DNA of 64,000 nucleotides from Erythroxylum novogranatense. Taxonomy: Eukaryota; Streptophyta; Magnoliopsida; Malpighiales; Erythroxylaceae. The stretch's first letter is position 1. The number at the start of each line of letters is the position of its first letter. The notes beneath the pieces are model-generated. The model ran no database searches. It was not told the DNA's origin and was given only the letters and a program-made list of their open reading frames with translations. The stretch covers positions 48,934,063-48,998,062 of the forward strand of contig CM057233.1 of NCBI GenBank assembly GCA_029891385.1, given 5' to 3'. Shown here in pieces: positions 19,833 to 30,120 of this stretch. The position numbers were made by a program, and so were the translations under genes.

Positions 19833-22800
19833 TGTCACAACTCAGTACCACATTGGGCCCATGACAATCGCCGCATAACCGAGCTAAGGATACTCATAGT
19901 ATCCTTAATCTAACGATGCAAGACTAATTGAATATCTATTCTTTTCTCTTTTCTTTTAAATTCGGGCAGCACAATGGCCGTGTTTTAAAAATCCTAAAAA
20001 GTTGCAAACAATTTCAAACAAACTTTTATATTCACATCTAACTACAACTTCAGGACTTTAAAGTCCACTCAAGGCAATCTCAACAATTGTATCAAAAGAT
20101 TCATACATAAAATCTTTTATAAAACATAAGGCAATCAAAACTTAACTTACAAAATCATAAAGCTTATCTACATAAATACAGTTCATGAGCCACTAGACAA
20201 CAAAAGTACAAAATAAGAAACTACACATGTGGTAATATCCCAAAAATGTCAAAAGACCACACGATCCACTCAAAGCTTCAAATTCACTAAATTAACCTGC
20301 ACGGTTGGAAAGCGAAGGGAGGGTGAGTACACTAGGTACTCAGTGACCAGAAAAAACATATATCACAAATAAAATTCGATTCATACCAAGACGGTGTAAA
20401 TAACCTATGAAATGAATATACATGACATAAAAACACATAGGCCTAGCCTATGACTCAACGTATACTGGTCAGGAATCATATAGGCCTAGCCTATTAACTC
20501 ACTCATCCAGTGAACCTAGGTTCCAATTCCAGTACACAAAAGTATAAAAACATCATATGTATAAATCAAATATGGATAGGAAAATCAATATCAGGATAAG
20601 TTAAAACAGTCATGTGTGACACCACTAGTTGGCCAAACTAATGTGCACACCCACCGATACTCAATGTTGGCTCGACTTTCATCCGTGGTGAGTCCAGACT
20701 ATAGTCGACATGAGCATCATAACCCTAGGTGATGACCTCATTGATGTCCAGACCCTAGGTATGGAATCACCCGCGAGTCCCGTAGAAAGGTGTCGATATG
20801 GTGACTCGACTTTTATGAACCAGCATCAAGGGTACGACAGTCGCTTAATTAGTTGTGCCCAGCATACGATTGGCCAATTGTTTTCTCACCAATCACAAAA
20901 CAAATCATGTATAATTATTAAGTATAAAATCAAGTAAGGCACCATGCCTTTATTTATCGGTCTAATCGATAAAATAAAACTGTTCCATGGCTTTAAGCCA
21001 AAAGAGAACAAAAACATGCAACGTATATGACTCGATTATGCATATGTAAATTCCAAAACATTATTTCATGAAATAAAAGCTATCTTTTGTACTCCAAATG
21101 CAAAGTTGTTCAAAAATTTAGTTTTAGAAAATAAAACGTTACATTCCATGTTCAAATCGGTGGAAACACAATATCATTTCTCAAAATACATAATAAAAAA
21201 ATCAGCTGCACTCTAAGTACGAAAAGATTATTAAAGACAATATAATTTATTAAATACCTAAGCATATTATCATCCATTTGAAATTCAAGTCTACCATACA
21301 TTGCCTAGGTTCAAAATTCACATACAGGTCCTCATGCTTGTCTTAGGATGTTCTAATCCTATTTGATAAATGTGGTCTTCCCAACTCACCTGAAAGAAGA
21401 TATACTCTCTCTTAACTTCAACAATCCTCGATACGAGCTCCCTAATTCACAGATCCCAAGCCTTTATACATAAAATGACATACAATGAAATTACTACTTA
21501 AACATAAATTTCATATTTATATACTATCACATTAGCTTCTCCTTTGCATTTTCTAAGGCATTTAATGCCTTTAATCAAAACTTACTCATTTCATAACATA
21601 ATTAAGCACATCTTTATCCAAGCATATTAGGCCATTATTCATCAATCTACGCAATTTCAAGTTTACTCTAAGTAAACATGGAAGTGTTTTCCAATGTATA
21701 CCATTATAAATCCTTAAATCCTAAGCCAACTTCACTTAGGCATTTTATCAAACACCTAATGTGAACGATTTACAAGTCACATTTTCAAGACTTTATCATA
21801 ATAATTCATGCTCCTATCAGGCCATATAGTAAACGCTTCCCATCAATGACACATTCCACTACTCCATTCCAACCAATTTCCTTCATTTAAGCTAGATTTT
21901 TTCAATTGTATAACTCATGACATTAATCCATCTCTTCTCCATCATTTCGACCTAAACTTAACCAACACACATCTTCTTCATTCTTCATCATCAATTCACA
22001 TCATACATGTATAATTAACACCATAGGATTCATTTAGACCATCAATTTCAAAAGATATTAAAAAATTTGCAAACTTTCACCTAAAGGGGACAATTTCGGT
22101 TTTGACTTAAAGAACCCTCTCCATGACACATTGTATTCATGTAAATGATGCTTCATTCATATTCAATCATGGAGAACAACATATCTTAACTCCAAACTCA
22201 AAATCATAATGTAGAGAGAGATGAGACAAAATTTACCTAAACCTTCCTTTGATGATATCTTCAAATACTTTGAGATTTTCTCAACTCTAATGATAGATTT
22301 GAGTTCCTTGACCCCAAATTAGCTTAGAACACCTTGATTGAGGTTGAAGAATCAAAAAGAAGGGTGAATTTTGATGATGGCCAAAACTTCCTCTTCTTCC
22401 TCTCTTTTCTCCATTCTTCTCCTTTCTTTTAATTAAAACGAAGTGTTTTAAGTCTTTTGTAATGGGGTGCAGAACCTTACATGGAGAAGGGTCTAGAATA
22501 TTGACCCCTCTTTGACCAAAATATGGTGAAATTACCTTTTTGCCCATAGGTTGTATGAAATTACCTTTTTACCCTCCAATTTTCCTAAATTTACAATTTA
22601 CCTCAAAATTTGGGAATCACCAAAAATTTTATTTTCCTTTTGGTCCTTGGACTTTTGAAAAATATAATTAATCTCCTTAACTTTATGAAATTACACATTG
22701 GTCCTCCAAGAATTGAAAAATTATGTTTAGGTCCTTTGACTTTTAACAATTTGCAAATAAGCCCTTATGTACATCAACTTTTCCAATTAAGCTTTCTAAG

Positions 22801-23118
22801 TGTCCAATAAGTCTATAAATCATGACTAATCACCTCTAAGGCATTAGAACACATTTAATTTAACCACCATGGTCATATCCATCCAATGGACTCGATTTTT
22901 CACACTTAAAAGCTTATATGTCGGAAATTTGCAAGATTTCACATGTCGATGAACTTTAAGTTCATGTAAGGGCATATAGCATTATAAGTCATTGGCATAC
23001 GTACCAAATGGATTCAAATTCATCTTTGAACTCATATACAACCATGCATATATGAATATACAGTAGTATCTCTAAATACAGAACAATCACCAAAGGGCTC
23101 AGAAAGTCCAGCGTTACA
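19833..23118 (-). repeat. Family A LTR, right copy (5' LTR on minus strand)
   Basis: About 3,286 bp from TGTAACGCTGG (minus, 23118) to GAGTTGTGACA (19833) beside the primer site. From 20263 on it aligns with 15306-18185. Identity is uneven: about 1-2 percent difference in 21600-22560 but over 10 percent in 20263-21300. Donor-like minus GTAAATT at 22236, acceptor-like CAG at 20297-20299, hairpin at 20325-20341. Confidence 0.65.
20297..22236 (-). other. Predicted LTR leader intron, family A right copy
   Basis: Same plan as the left copy: minus GGTTTAG|GTAAATTTT to CCGTGCAG|GTTAATTT, 1.94 kb, with the identical hairpin GAGTAC-CTAGT-GTACTC at 20325-20341. The hairpin is unchanged although the surrounding 300 bases differ by more than 10 percent between copies. 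Confidence 0.4.
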
Positions 23119-25160
23119 CTTGCTTTAGGGCAAGTGGGAGATTGTTGGAGTTATGTAAATATTGTGCGCTAGAAAAAAGTGTATTTACTTGTAACTTAAT
23201 CTTTTTCAAATTATTTTTTGTAATGAAAATATTTGTTATTAATAAAACAAAAGAGTTTTGTTTTATTTGTATGAGTGTAATATAACTAGTCATAAGTTAC
23301 CACGATTCTTTTGTAAGTAATATACATATACATGCAGATGTATGGGAAGCATGTATATTATTAGAATCTAAATTAATTGTTTCATAGTTGAATAATCAAG
23401 TTGGTTGCTTGATTATGGTTCAGAATGTAGTGTTGCGATTTATCTCCATGCAAGTGAAGGAGTTTACTTTAAGGGAATGATGAGTTTCATATTATGACAG
23501 AAGTTGACTATCGATAAAGGTACTATTAAATGAATCTATAATCACGTGTGTTTTTAAAGAATAAAGTAGGTCATTACTTTAATCTTAAAATATACACTAT
23601 AACATTCTTTTATTATGAACCACAATCTTGATGAGTTGTGAACTCATATTTGTTTCATTATAATTCTTGATATGATCGGAAAGGATTTTTACAAAGTACC
23701 AATTTAGTGTCTGTATGCTGAAATTATTAATTGAAACATGTATCAGGAAAAATTCACTCAAATAAAGAATTTATAGTGATATCATCACTTCTAAATGTTT
23801 TACGAAGATTGATTAAACTGGAGCTAGTAGTTTGAAGGACTAGCTACCCATCAAATCTTAATATCAAGATGAGATCATGTGTGTTAATCACCATATTGAG
23901 TAAAACGTGAGATCTAGAAGGAAAAACCAATTAAGGGCAAAACGATAATTTTACTCTTTATTGTGTGGATGGCTATAATATGGTTCATAACAGAGTTTGC
24001 AATTGAAAATCTTATTTGAAACATGTTTTCTCATAATATTTAATAACTCAAGAGTTCAACTAATTGACTTTAGTGGAATGACATATAGTTAATAAGCTGG
24101 AATTAATTCTAATGAGATTAAATTAATTGCGGGTTTATTGGAGCTTAATTTATATAAGGCCAATTAGATTCCTAACTTGTCTTCTAGGAAAGGTTATCAA
24201 GCAAAGTAAGAAATATAAATAGAAGTTACCAGAAAGAAAATAAAAAGGAAAGGACTGAATTAGATTCAAAATAATAATACCGAAACAATTTAATTAAGAG
24301 TTAATTAAATTGGATTTAAGCCTATGATTAAAAGTTTGGCATACTCTAATTAAATTAGAAGCCCAATGAAAACATTTAATATTGAGATGGATTTTGGTTT
24401 GATTTAATTAATTAGATTAATTAAATTAAAAGAAGATTTGTAAAGACAAAAAGGGGGCAAAAACTGAAACTACAATGATGTAGTTTTCTGATTTATAGCT
24501 AAATGGACAGCTGCATATTTAGCATTGAATTGCTAAATATAAGATGAGTTTTATCATGCTTTATCATCGTTAAATGGTTTAATGGTGTCCTCTTTAAATG
24601 GATAATGGTCTTATCATTAAATGGTTTAATGGTTTTCATTTAATGTTGGCAGGTAGAAAAACATATCAACCTTTTAGCATTCTTTTGAATAAAGAAGGAC
24701 TAAGTGCACTTGTTGCTCTCTCTCTCCCCCCTTCTTTCAACTTGCAACTAAAAATGAGAGTATCATTTTGGTTTTTTGTCTTTTCCTCTAGCCATATTAA
24801 ATAGATGTGAATGTCTTATTTATGGCTCTCTCTTTCATTTTGATTAAGAGAATGAAGTGGTGCCAAAGTGGCCTCTCCTTCTGCTTTTGTCGAAATTAGT
24901 AATGAGAAGAGTCTCATTTTAGTTCTTTCAACAACTAAGGAAAAACTCTTACAACATTTCTTCTCCTTTCCTATCAAAGGAATTTGTTAACTAAGTTATC
25001 CAAGGAGAACAACTGGTAGATCGAATTTGTCGAGGATACAACAAAGAGGAGAGGATACAATAGCATGGAGAGGATAGAACAACAAGGAGTTATAGCTATA
25101 GCAAAGGAGTTGGTAATATTTCGGTCTTATTCTTATGCTATTTATTTTTCTAACTCCATG
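23119..25160 (+). mobile_element. 3' end of a second Ty1/copia element: purine tract and LTR
   Basis: AGGGCAAGTGGGAGAT at 23128-23142 is the polypurine tract typical of Tork/Angela-like copia elements (upstream TTAGGGCAAGTGGGAGA), directly followed by an LTR starting TGTTGGAGTTATG at 23143. The rest of the element to the left has been replaced by the gypsy composite. The LTR is AT-rich and non-coding; its right end is uncertain, somewhere near 25,100-25,200, because no second copy or primer site follows. No reliable genes. Confidence 0.6.
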
Positions 25161-25600
25161 TCAAGTATGAATTAAACATATTGATTTGGTTATTATGCTT
25201 TTGTTGTATTTTGATTTCAAAAAAAAGTTTTTGAAATCTACCATTTTGCTAAATCTAGTATGTTTTTATTTTCGATCCAATAGTGGGTACTTGTCATATG
25301 ATTTTATAGCTATGTCTGATGAAAAGTTCATATTCTTCACTTTTATATACATTGACTACCAAATATTTGCATACCAAATATGCAATTTCGAGTTGGGATA
25401 GTATGAGTTTTGGGTTGACAATGTGTAATAAATTTGTTTTGCCTTTGGCAACAACTATTGTCATTTTAATGTTGTAATAGGAGGGAAGAGGATAATGAAT
25501 AATTGTAAACTAAATTGCTTCTTTTACTAGTACTTTTTAAATTCTATTACCAAATTCCAATTACAACTCATGGATAGGCTTTATTAAATACAAGATACTA
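25160..25600. other. Unassigned AT-rich stretch
   Basis: Nothing recognisable. It lies between the copia LTR and the gag relic beginning near 25600, and may be the leader of that old gypsy element. Confidence 0.4.
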
Positions 25601-26541
25601 ATAAGATGCATTCACAAAACTTGAGACAATTGGAAGAAAATATGAAAATGCAAATGCAAAAATTGGAGATGAGATATGTGAGAAGAATTTAAGAATTGAA
25701 AGAGTGGATGATACAACTTCATCAACAATTGGGTTAGAGGAGTCAAAGGATGATAAATGACTATAGAAGGGTACTAAAATTCGAAGTGAAGGTTTATAGT
25801 ATGAAAATCAATGTCCTGCTCTTGAGAATATCTTGTTTTCCTTACTTATATATACTAATAAGGTCTAGCAACATTGAAATTTTGGTTTTTAAAGGGGAAG
25901 AATTGAGAAATTGGATCTTCAAAATGAAAGTAGTTATTCAATTTGAATAGGACTTTAATAGAGATCAAAGTAAGTTTGGTATTAATGCATTTAGAAGGTG
26001 AGACATTACTATGGTACTAACTCTATATAAGAAAAAAGTTATTGACGAGGAAAATTCCTAATTGAGGAGAGTACAGTTTAACACTACAAACGTGGTTTGG
26101 CAAGACAATCTTTTAAGATCCAACAAAAGAATTAAAAGAACTCAGATAGGAGAATAGATGATGGAGTATTCTATAAGATTTGATATCTTCTCACATAAGT
26201 TGGTAATGCCCAAGCCTTACTTGGTTAACTTATTTATTAAAGGCTTGAAGTTGGACATTAAGTACCTAATGGGGATTTGGAGTCTTAAAAGTTTACAAAA
26301 AGCTTATGAGTTGACCATGAAACATGAGATGGTGACCAAACAATGTATTAGAATTAACATAAACAATATGAGGAGTAATCATTAATCGGTGGTGCAAACC
26401 CATTTATATAAGAATCATTAACATATTTTACACAAACCTTTAGTACTTCGTAGTAACAAAACAAACAAGACCATTAGAAACAGAAAAATAGATGAGAAAA
26501 TGACCAATGGCCTTTGTTTTCGATCCAATCAGAAACATTTT
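25600..26541 (+). pseudogene. gag: Old Ty3/gypsy gag (element G6), heavily decayed, first part
   Basis: Fragments in shifting frames match plant gypsy gag: GEELRNWIFKMKVVIQFE (about 25895-25950, like the usual F-G-P--W----E-FF region), then MEYSIRFDIFSHKL...PYLVNLFIKGLKLDIKY (26161-26270) and SLQKAYELTMKHE (26287-26325), which correspond to the retrotransposon-gag core. At the end, KMTNGLCFRSNQKHF (26497-26541) is a decayed zinc knuckle of the type GLCFRCDEKF. G2 inserted exactly there, and the knuckle continues after G2 at 35270. Many stops; much older than the elements inside it. Confidence 0.7.
26537..26541 (+). other. Target-site duplication of G2, left (ATTTT)
   Basis: ATTTT precedes the G2 5' LTR and recurs at 35270-35274 directly after the 3' LTR; the interrupted zinc-knuckle reading resumes after it. 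Confidence 0.9.
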
Positions 26542-26929
26542 TGTTAGACCCCCAAATTTTTTTTATGATGATATTAAGCATGAATTGTGATAATTATGTG
26601 ATTATGCCTTAGTTTGAGTTAATTGGGAATATTATGGATAATTACGGTTTAATTGTGGTTGAATGAGAATTAAAAGGTAAAAATGTGTGAGGGCATTTTA
26701 GGAAGTTTACTTGTGTTGGAATGGATTTAGGCTTATGAGGAGGGGTAAAATGGTCTTTGTCCACTCCTTAGGTTTTTAAAGGAAAGAAATAGAATAGAAA
26801 AGAAAAGAAAAGAGAAAGAAAGGAAAATAGAAGAAGAAGAAGAAGGGAGTAGCCGACGGTGGAGGAAGAAGAGGAGAGAAAAGAGAACTTCGATTTCTAA
26901 GGTTTCTGACAGTTTGGAAGCGTTTTCCG

Positions 26930-28285
26930 GTAAGTTTAGCATCTTTCTATCTTGTTTCTGGATGGATTAAACATTAAGATAGCTTGGATTGAGCATAATC
27001 GATGATTTAGGGTTTTGGGTGAAAAATATGGATAAATCGTTGGGTTGATAATTTTAGGATGGATTGGAAGCTTAGAATGGGTTAGAACTGTAGTAGAAGT
27101 CTTGATCTATGCCTTATGTGTGTTGCATTTGAGTTTGGGAAGAAATGGAAGTCAGAAAATGCAGAAATCAGGGGTTCGGAGTCGAAGCTTTGACCCGCAC
27201 GTCGCGGCGTGCGGTGAATTGGTGACACGCCGCGTGCACCATGTGCACGTCGCGGCGTGCACGAAAAGACGTGCACGCTGCGGCGTACGGGTGTGCACGC
27301 AGCGTGGTCGTTCGCCGCGGCGAGCCCCCCCTTGTTTCCGAAAGTGAGATTTTTACATTTTTTGGGATATCTTTTGGTGTAGATGTCCGATTGAGGTAAT
27401 TTTGGATTCGTTGTGATCTAGAAATAAAGGACTGCGAGTTGTATGAAGAAGGGAAGTTCGGAATTTGTTTCGAAGGGTTCAGGAATGTAGATGGGAGTCG
27501 GATGGAGACTTCTAACGCTTTAATTTTTGCTTTTCGAGCTTTATTGAATATTTGCTATGGATATTAATTGTATGGAAACTTGGTTTATTATAGGGAACCA
27601 AGCTGATTTGACCCAATCGTAAGAGGAAGGACAGCAGTGAGTCTGATACTCAAGCGATACTAGGTGGGTAATATGTTTATGGTTATTGTGTGTATGGGAA
27701 AATTGCCTTGTGTGTGCTTATTTGCTTGCATGATATGACCTTGTTGGTATTGAACTGTATGAGCAATATTGAATGTGCATTTTGATTATGATTATGCATG
27801 GCTTGATAGGCCTTATGGCAATGGACAAGAATGAGAATTGAGAACAATGTGAAAAATGCTTTGAGCATGAATCAAATGGATTATGTGTTTTGTTTAGGTA
27901 AGAGAGTTACGGATGGAGTCACGTGCACGTTGACAGTAAAGCCTTCTCCCGGCTGCCCGCTTGTGGCAACGAGATCCTTGAGAAATCGGACTCGGATAGT
28001 TTACGGATTAAACTTCGGTTTATCCGGATCGTTTTTACGGAACTCTCGAGCCAATTGATTGTGCATACACGATGGACTTGTTGAGCATAACATATGATTG
28101 CTATGAATGACTTGTTGCATAATGATTGTTATGTCGAAAAATAGAAATTGAATGACCTATGCTTATATGAATGTGAATAAATTGATGAATTATGATATTG
28201 CTTGATTGCGTGGCTCGTTGCCAATGGCTATAAACGTATATGCCACTGAGCTTCGCAGTTCACCCCATTACTCTCCCCTCCTCAG
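26930..28285 (+). other. Predicted leader intron in G2 5' LTR
   Basis: TTTTCCG|GTAAGTTTAG to CTCCCCTCCTCAG|GTGCAG, 1,356 bp. The acceptor is preceded by CCACTGAG, a hairpin (28248-28261) and CACCCCATTACTCTCC. GCTCAC/TTCAC fits a branch-point word 24-30 bases before the AG. Predicted from comparison of LTR families; no transcript evidence. Confidence 0.45.
27195..27330 (+). repeat. CpG-rich palindrome array in G2 5' LTR
   Basis: Repeated CACGTCGCGGCGTGC-like words separated by short spacers. The same position in the 3' LTR (34240-34425) has a rearranged, longer version with many CG-to-TG/CA changes. Confidence 0.8.
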
Positions 28286-28677
28286 GTGCAGATCGAGACG
28301 ATTGTCGACCTTGCAGGGCTTCAGAAACTTCAAGCTAGTTAGGAGTCTTGTATAAGTTAGTATTTTGGTTAGCCCACCAGCATTTCATCATGGAGCATAC
28401 TTTTGTATTTTGGGATTTAATTTAATTTTGTATTGTGTTATATTTTGAGATACTTATTGCATTTCTTCGAATGAGAATGACAGATGAATTATGCAATTGG
28501 AATGGTGAATGTATGTTTAGAATGCATGTGTACAAAGCGCATATGTATTGTTATACGAATCAAATGGTTCCTTGTATGGATGTTGGGATCGGGTCCGACG
28601 GTATTTGGGCGCCGTGGCAGGCGTGACCCGAGGGGCCGCCTCGGGAATGGACTTACGGGGCTCGGACCCAACATGTT

Positions 28678-28690
28678 TGGTATCAGAGCA
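28678..28690 (+). other. G2 primer binding site
   Basis: TGGTATCAGAGCA, complementary to initiator-Met tRNA 3' end, four bases after the LTR end. Confidence 0.9.
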
Positions 28691-28837
28691 CCAAGGTTTA
28701 GGTGTCTTCGGCTTAGAATGCATATAGGATTGTGTGATATATGATTATGTATTGCATTGATTAAGTGACATGCATATCATGCATACAGGTAGATTTCCAT
28801 ATAGCTAATCCTTAGTGTTTCCATTTGAAGGAGTACG

Positions 28838-30120
28838 ATGCCACCTCGTAGAAGAACACGAGGAGTTATGCAAGGGTCAGCTGCTCCTGACTCTCCGACG
28901 AGAGAGGAGAGGACTGATGAGTCAGTAGCCCCAGGGAATGCTGAGGCTTTCGTAGGGCTAGGTAGAGAGCCCATTCCTTCGCAGACGCAGGAGTCTTCGA
29001 TTCCGCAGGAGCCAGTGCCTCCTTTGGATCCGAGGCTGTTTCAGGCCTTTACTCAGGCATTCGTGCAGGCTATGGGTCAGATGCCACAGCCTTCTGTTTC
29101 AGCCCCAGTTCAGAAGGGGAGACGGTTTGACCGGTTGAGGAAGTATGGAGCAGTGGATTTCTTTGGGACATCAGATCCTGAAGAAGCTGAGACTTGGTTG
29201 AGGAAGATTGAGAGAGTGCTCGACCAGATGGAGTGTGAGGATGACGAGAGGGTCATCTATGCGGCGACTTTGCTTCAGGGAGATGCACTTCACTAGTGGG
29301 AGACTGTACCAGGGAGTCAGATGAGGCCAGTAGGGTTGGCGTGGCAGGATTTTGTTGTTGCTTTCAGGAAGAAGTATCTGTCTGAGGTTTATATTTAGCA
29401 GAAGCAGAGGGAGTTCCTCAGTTTGACTCAGAGGGATATGTCAGTGAGCGAGTATGAGCGTCGGTTCACGCAGTTGGCGAGGTATGCCTCCGATCTGATG
29501 TTGAGTGAAGCTGCTAGATGTCGCCGGTTTGAGTAAGGATTGCACTTGGCCATCAGAGAGAAGGTGATTATGCAGAATTTTTGTGACTTCCAGCAGTTGG
29601 TTGAGGCAGCGCTAAGAGTAGAGAACATAGAGAATATCAAGAATGCTGTGAACAAGAAGAGAAAGGGCAGAGAGCAGTCTAGGAGAGGAGGTAGCACTAG
29701 TACTCCTATGCCAGACAGGAGTGCTAGGAGCTTCCCAGTCCAGTCAGAGGAGAGGAGCAGTGGTGCGAGTCGACCGAGGCCGATGAAGACTTCTACTGTT
29801 TCTCACCAAGCTTCAATGGTGGGTGGCGGTAGAAGGGGAGATGGGGATAGATCGTTCGTCCCGAAGTGTGAGCATTGCGGGAGAGCTGATAGAGGAGAGT
29901 GCTTCAGATTGATAGGAGCTTGTTTCAACTGTGGGGAGAAGGGACACATTGCCAGAGAGTGTCCTCAGCCTCCACGACAAGAGAGAGGCCAGATGCAAGC
30001 TTCGAGGAGGACAGAGACTATGGGATAGAGAACTGCTACAGAAGTGGGCGCTTCGAGATCTGCAAGAGGGTGAATCTTCCGGGAGACCGAGAGGCGAGCA
30101 CCGCCAGGGTGTTTCATGAT
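28838..30120 (+). pseudogene. gag: G2 gag (capsid and zinc-knuckle nucleocapsid), decayed
   Basis: Starts at ATG 28838 (MPPRRRTRGVMQGSAAP). A Pro/Gln-rich N-terminus leads into the gag core: PEEAETWLRKIERVLDQMECEDDERVIYAATLLQGDALH, then EYERRFTQLARYASDLM and IREKVIMQNFCDFQQLVEAALRVE. The nucleocapsid part has two knuckle-like motifs, CEHCGRADRGEC and CFNCGEKGHIARECP (29868-29970). Three in-frame stops interrupt it: TAG 29294-29296 (Trp in G3), TAG 29396-29398 (Gln in G3) and TAA 29534-29536; another TAG follows the knuckles at 30026-30028. Without them gag would be about 400 residues, normal for chromoviruses. Gag would assemble the particle and package the RNA. Confidence 0.92.

Larger units (their letters stand above)
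15306..23118 (-). mobile_element. Minus-strand Ty3/gypsy composite with two long LTRs and a short interior (family A)
   Basis: Two long direct repeats (15306-18185 and 20263-23118) align over 2.85 kb; the second is extended to 19833 by the part next to a primer site. On the minus strand both begin TGTAAYGC (from 18185 and 23118). The interior, 18186-19832, is only about 1.65 kb and holds just the tail of a pol gene next to a primer site, so most coding sequence is gone. Right flank is copia DNA (23119 on). No target duplication was found because the left LTR lacks its last ~430 bases, where it meets the Athila-like LTR. Best read as a deletion derivative of a gypsy element. Confidence 0.65.
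26542..28673 (+). repeat. G2 5' LTR
   Basis: TGTTAGACCCCCAAATT to CGGACCCAACA, four bases before the primer site. Order of internal signals: GAAGAAGAAG purine stretch (26750-26890), donor-like CGGTAAGTTT (26929), CpG array (27195-27330), conserved ~90-nt motif (27380-27452), hairpin block (27960-28060) with a C(TTCG)G loop at 28004-28026, hairpin plus pyrimidine run and CAG|G (28248-28286), and a terminal stem in which TGTTGGG...GGTCCG (28581-28597) can pair with CGGACCCAACA (28663-28673) around CCCGAGG-GGCCG-CCTCGGG (28627-28645). Confidence 0.93.

Noticed and set aside
26733..26942. Minus-strand 69-codon frames repeated at 33780-33989 (Ser/Phe/Leu-rich)
   Set aside because: Antisense of the GAAGAAGAAG purine stretch in the G2 LTRs; repeated because LTRs are repeated.
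27082..27347. Overlapping plus and minus frames rich in Arg, His and Cys around the CpG array
   Set aside because: Both strands stay open because the array is palindromic and GC-rich; the 3' LTR version is scrambled, so no protein is conserved.
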